Below, in pieces: positions 8,901-10,551 of a stretch of 10,551 nt of DNA. This DNA comes from Cruorifilaria tuberocauda (taxonomy: Eukaryota; Nematoda; Chromadorea; Rhabditida; Onchocercidae): the NCBI GenBank assembly GCA_013365365.1, contig JABVXU010001080.1, positions 1-10,551 of the forward strand, in the 5' to 3' direction. A program made the translations under genes and the position numbers. The notes under the pieces were generated by a model. The model saw nothing but the letters and a program-made list of their open reading frames with translations. It had not been told where the DNA came from and made no database searches. Within the stretch, counting starts at the first letter, position 1, and every line of letters starts with the position of its first letter.

Positions 8901-9582
8901 TTTACTCTTTCACTCTCAATTACCTTATTAGCTAATTGATTTGGTTCGAAAATCTCGTGATATGATATCATCGAACTTATTATAAATACGCTTGCGTCAT
9001 CAATGATAAATGTTAAATATCGTTATGTGGTTTTTCATTATACATTCTTCCATCATGCATACATATTTCTATTACTTATCACTAAGCCTTTTATTCCAAA
9101 ACTTAATTTTCATATTGTATCTGAAACTATTATGCGTTTAACATCACTGACATCATTAATTAAATTACTTTAATTACACTCACAACAATAAGACGTAAAA
9201 TTGAGATAATTTACAGGTATGCATGTATATCTTCTCCAAATCATATGATTACATATAAAAAATAAAATATAAATTGAAATATTCTTTAAAAAAAAACGAG
9301 AATTAAATTTTAATATTATTGAAAAAAAAAGCATGTGGATAATTAATATGCTAATTAAATTAAAATATTATAACTTTATTAATTTTAAAATAAGTAATTA
9401 ATTAATTCCTACCTTGCAAAATCCTTCCGACATAAGATTAAACCATTCCGAGTAAAACATCTCTCACTTAATAGCTCTTTACAATCTGCGCATTGAATGC
9501 AATTTGCATGCCAAGCTTTTTCGAGAACATGGAAGACATAACGATCCAATATTGCATTATTACAGCCAGCGCAAATTGCCAT
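5935..9582 (-). CDS. lin-11: LIM-homeodomain transcription factor, lin-11/LHX1/5 class, partial (three exons: two LIM domains)
   Basis: Joining 9582-9413, 7078-6940 and 5992-5935 gives 122 codons plus one base with no internal stop. LIM1 spans residues 4-54 with zinc ligands C4, C7, H25, C28, C31, C34, C51 and D54. LIM2 spans residues 63-117 with C63, C66, H85, C88, C91, C94, C114 and D117. Both fit the LIM consensus. The stretches [25 protein letters not shown] and GNRFVCK are typical of LIN-11/LHX1 proteins. In this family the LIM domains bind cofactors such as LDB and restrain the DNA-binding homeodomain, and the protein acts in the nucleus on neuron and vulval fates (family knowledge). 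The open reading continues into a phase-1 intron. The linker, homeodomain and stop codon are not in the window. Orthology to lin-11 rather than another LIM-HD paralogue is inferred from LIM residues only. Confidence 0.88.
6130..6360. other. CpG- and C-richer intronic island, function unknown
   Basis: Inside the LIM2 intron this patch contains TCTCCCTCGGGGGAATAGGA (6182-6201), which includes CTCCC/GGGGG inverted words. It shares TAAACGTCT (6265-6273) and AAACGGAAAAGC (6328-6339) with the island at 1130-1520. The open frames on both strands are short. A regulatory element or a diverged repeat copy is more likely than an exon. Confidence 0.4.
6700..6736. repeat. A11/T12 palindrome
   Basis: Eleven A (6708-6718) run directly into twelve T (6719-6730). 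The flanks TAAATT and AAATTTA are also complementary, giving an almost perfect inverted repeat with no loop. Such sequence favours DNA bending or nucleosome exclusion and can form a hairpin. A role here is not shown. Confidence 0.75.
6940..7078 (-). CDS. lin-11: LIM2 exon, first part, of the lin-11-like gene
   Basis: This is a 139-nt exon: one base completes the split arginine codon and 46 codons follow, starting RYGTRCAGC and ending LDTGEQ. It carries six of the eight LIM2 zinc ligands (C-X2-C-X18-H-X2-C-X2-C-X2-C) and the block [11 protein letters not shown], highly conserved in LIN-11/LHX1/5. The acceptor is GTACAG (AG at 7080-7079) and the donor is CAG|GTAAAT (GT at 6939-6938), leaving phase 0. 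Joining to the previous exon recreates F-A-R-R-Y-G-T, matching the FFRRFGT-type inter-LIM sequence of the family. The acceptor lacks the pyrimidine tract usual in nematodes, but the other nearby AG (CAATAG) would bring in an in-frame TAG. Confidence 0.92.
8085..8101. repeat. Short (GA)n tract
   Basis: Eight AG dinucleotides inside the purine-rich part of the LIM1-LIM2 intron. Confidence 0.9.
8221..8400. other. GC-richer, C-rich intronic core with G-tracts on the transcribed-gene strand
   Basis: The plus strand is rich in C runs, so the sense strand of the LIM gene carries G-tracts at 8345-8343, 8329-8327, 8323-8321 and 8318-8315. Loops are 13, 3 and 2 nt, and a further G5 lies at 8367-8363. 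This fits a long-loop G-quadruplex pattern. A plus-strand frame is open from 8215 to the TAA at 8395-8397 (60 codons, no ATG near its start). Pyrimidine-rich DNA rarely forms stops, so this openness is weak evidence of coding. An internal promoter or enhancer of the gene is possible. Confidence 0.4.
9413..9582 (-). CDS. lin-11: LIM1 exon of the lin-11-like gene
   Basis: This exon encodes 56 codons plus two bases, beginning MAICAGC and ending KDFA-R. It carries the whole first LIM domain (C-X2-C-X17-H-X2-C-X2-C-X2-C-X16-C-X2-D). The donor is AG|GTAGGA, with GT at 9412-9411, and splits an arginine codon after its second base. Without splicing the frame hits TAG immediately. The ATG at 9582 is favoured as the start because LHX1 proteins also begin a few residues before the first zinc cysteine (M-V-H-C against M-A-I-C here). 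The frame stays open upstream to a possible acceptor (ATCAG, AG at 9615-9614). The exon could therefore run from 9613 and be internal, with an earlier exon to the right, as expected for the longer N-terminus of C. elegans LIN-11. Confidence 0.88.
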
Positions 9583-9613
9583 TATCCGCCCCAACAAACG
9601 ATTATACAATAAC

Positions 9614-10551
9614 CTGATTGATTGATATTAATTTTAATATATTTTAATAATTTCAAAATTTTCTTTCTTCTTAATTTCCCTTACTTTCTATCGTTTCTTC
9701 TATCGTCTACCTTTCTTTTTTGTTTTTTTTAATTAATTTTCACTAATTTCTACTATAGCTTTTTTTTTTAGTAAAAACAAAAACTATATTTTAGAAATTC
9801 TCGAGAATACAAAATTTTTTTTTCTCTTTTTCTCTGTAAATCAATAAATCTTTAAAAAAAAAATACAAAAATAACATATCGATATTCGAGAGAATGATAA
9901 GAAAAGAAAAAAAGAATACTGAATAAATATTAAATAATTTCTTTGAGAAAAGAAACAGAAAAAAAAACAAGAATGAATAAAAAATAAGATATAATATGAA
10001 ATAATTTTTTATCATGAAAAAGAAAAAAAAGAGGATAAATTATCAAAAGTCATTATCACTCACTATCAGTAAATGATATAGCATTGATGATGAGAAAGTG
10101 TTGACAGGCAAGAAAAGGATTGAGACATTCCATTTTCTTGTCATTCAAAAAATTGTTATTATAATTGGTAAGAAAGGGGGAGGGTTTTAGGCTTTTTGAG
10201 GAGGAAGTGGATTGGTTGATTTTTCAATTGAAATCAGGTTTTCTGAGAGTAACAGAAAAGATTGATCATTTCTCTTTTTTTTTAATCATCGTTTATCATT
10301 TTTTGACTTTACCTTGATTACTTTTTTATCAGTTACTACTTTACTCGATTGCTTAACTATCTTCTCTTCCTTCGTTTCCCTTTTTTTCATTTTTTGCTAA
10401 CTTAGAACAAATTGAAATGAATGAATGAAAAAGGAAAGAGAGGAATATTAGAAATAGAAAGGATAAGAGGACAAAATGCAAACAACCCAACCCTTTTTAA
10501 AACTTTTCATCACACAAAGCTATTTCCATTCACGTGATAAGCAAATCGGCT
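9614..10551. other. Upstream or earlier-intron DNA without recognised gene
   Basis: This lies 5' of the LIM1 exon on the minus strand. It alternates pyrimidine-rich (9655-9770, 10260-10395) and purine-rich (about 9880-10040, 10170-10260, 10400-10480) blocks. A plus-strand frame of 51 codons (10165-10317) has no ATG start and no family. Near the right edge the palindromic E-box CACGTG (10531-10536) overlaps GATAAG (10536-10541), a plausible but unproven transcription factor site. If the gene starts at 9582, this interval should include its promoter or trans-splice site. If not, it is intron. Confidence 0.4.

Larger units (their letters stand above)
7079..9412 (-). other. Intron between LIM1 and LIM2 exons (2334 bp)
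   Basis: This intron runs from donor GTAGGA to acceptor GTACAG on the minus strand. It is AT-rich, with one striking inner region. On the plus strand about 7690-8160 is purine-rich, with a (GA)n tract at 8085-8101. About 8220-8570 is pyrimidine-rich and includes a GC-richer core at 8240-8400. A 10-bp palindrome ATGATATCAT lies near 8962. No further exon is needed, because the flanking exons join cleanly. The outer parts (7085-7680 and 8580-9400) are AT-rich with no structure that I recognise. Confidence 0.85.

Noticed and set aside
8935..8960. GGTTCGAAAATC, resembling a tRNA T-arm/B-box
   Set aside because: No matching A-box, anticodon stem or acceptor stem could be found around it.
9791..10015. 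74-codon minus-strand frame with very high Phe, Leu and Ile content
   Set aside because: It comes from A-rich plus strand read in reverse. I considered it as a membrane protein or second mitochondrial fragment, but no conserved motif is visible.
10141..10317. G/T-rich plus-strand patch considered as another mitochondrial fragment
   Set aside because: Neither the standard nor the invertebrate mitochondrial reading gives a recognisable mitochondrial protein block.

Overview
The window is AT-rich eukaryotic DNA, almost entirely non-coding, with spliced coding exons, long introns and many simple and tandem repeats. The one recognisable gene is on the minus strand. Three exons (9582-9413, 7078-6940, 5992-5935) join in frame into two tandem LIM zinc-binding domains. 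These most resemble nematode lin-11, of the LIM-homeodomain LHX1/5 (Lim1) class. That similarity, the AT-rich composition, kilobase-scale introns and a nuclear copy of a T-rich mitochondrial ND5 segment suggest a nematode with AT-rich, intron-rich DNA, possibly a spirurid or filarial one. The species call is inference.

Layout in transcript order (high to low coordinates). 10551-9614 is upstream DNA or an earlier intron, with no recognisable exon. 9582-9413 is the LIM1 exon. 9412-7079 is a 2.3 kb intron with an abrupt purine/pyrimidine strand switch and a GC-richer, G-tract-bearing core. 7078-6940 is the first part of LIM2. 6939-5993 is a 0.95 kb intron with an A/T palindrome and a CpG-richer island. 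5992-5935 is the end of LIM2. Everything from 5934 to position 1 fits the next intron. The homeodomain was searched for by eye and not found, so it should lie beyond the left edge, making this intron more than 5.9 kb.

That large intron holds the most unusual material. A likely numt lies at 5656-5830, in the same orientation as the gene. A five-unit alternating 46/41-bp repeat carries a small hairpin in most units (1984-2200). There are tandem duplications with periods of 20, 32, 70 and about 233 bp, and a (GAAT)13 array inside a degenerate GAATGA-rich field. A CpG-enriched island (1130-1520) shares two short motifs, in the same orientation, with an island in the preceding intron. A more complex 150-bp segment (2440-2590) could be a conserved element or a small plus-strand exon.

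No tRNA, rRNA, spliced-leader RNA, CRISPR array, intact transposon or prokaryotic operon was recognised. Apart from the LIM exons and the ND5 fragment, the longer open frames have no recognisable family and are probably chance openings.
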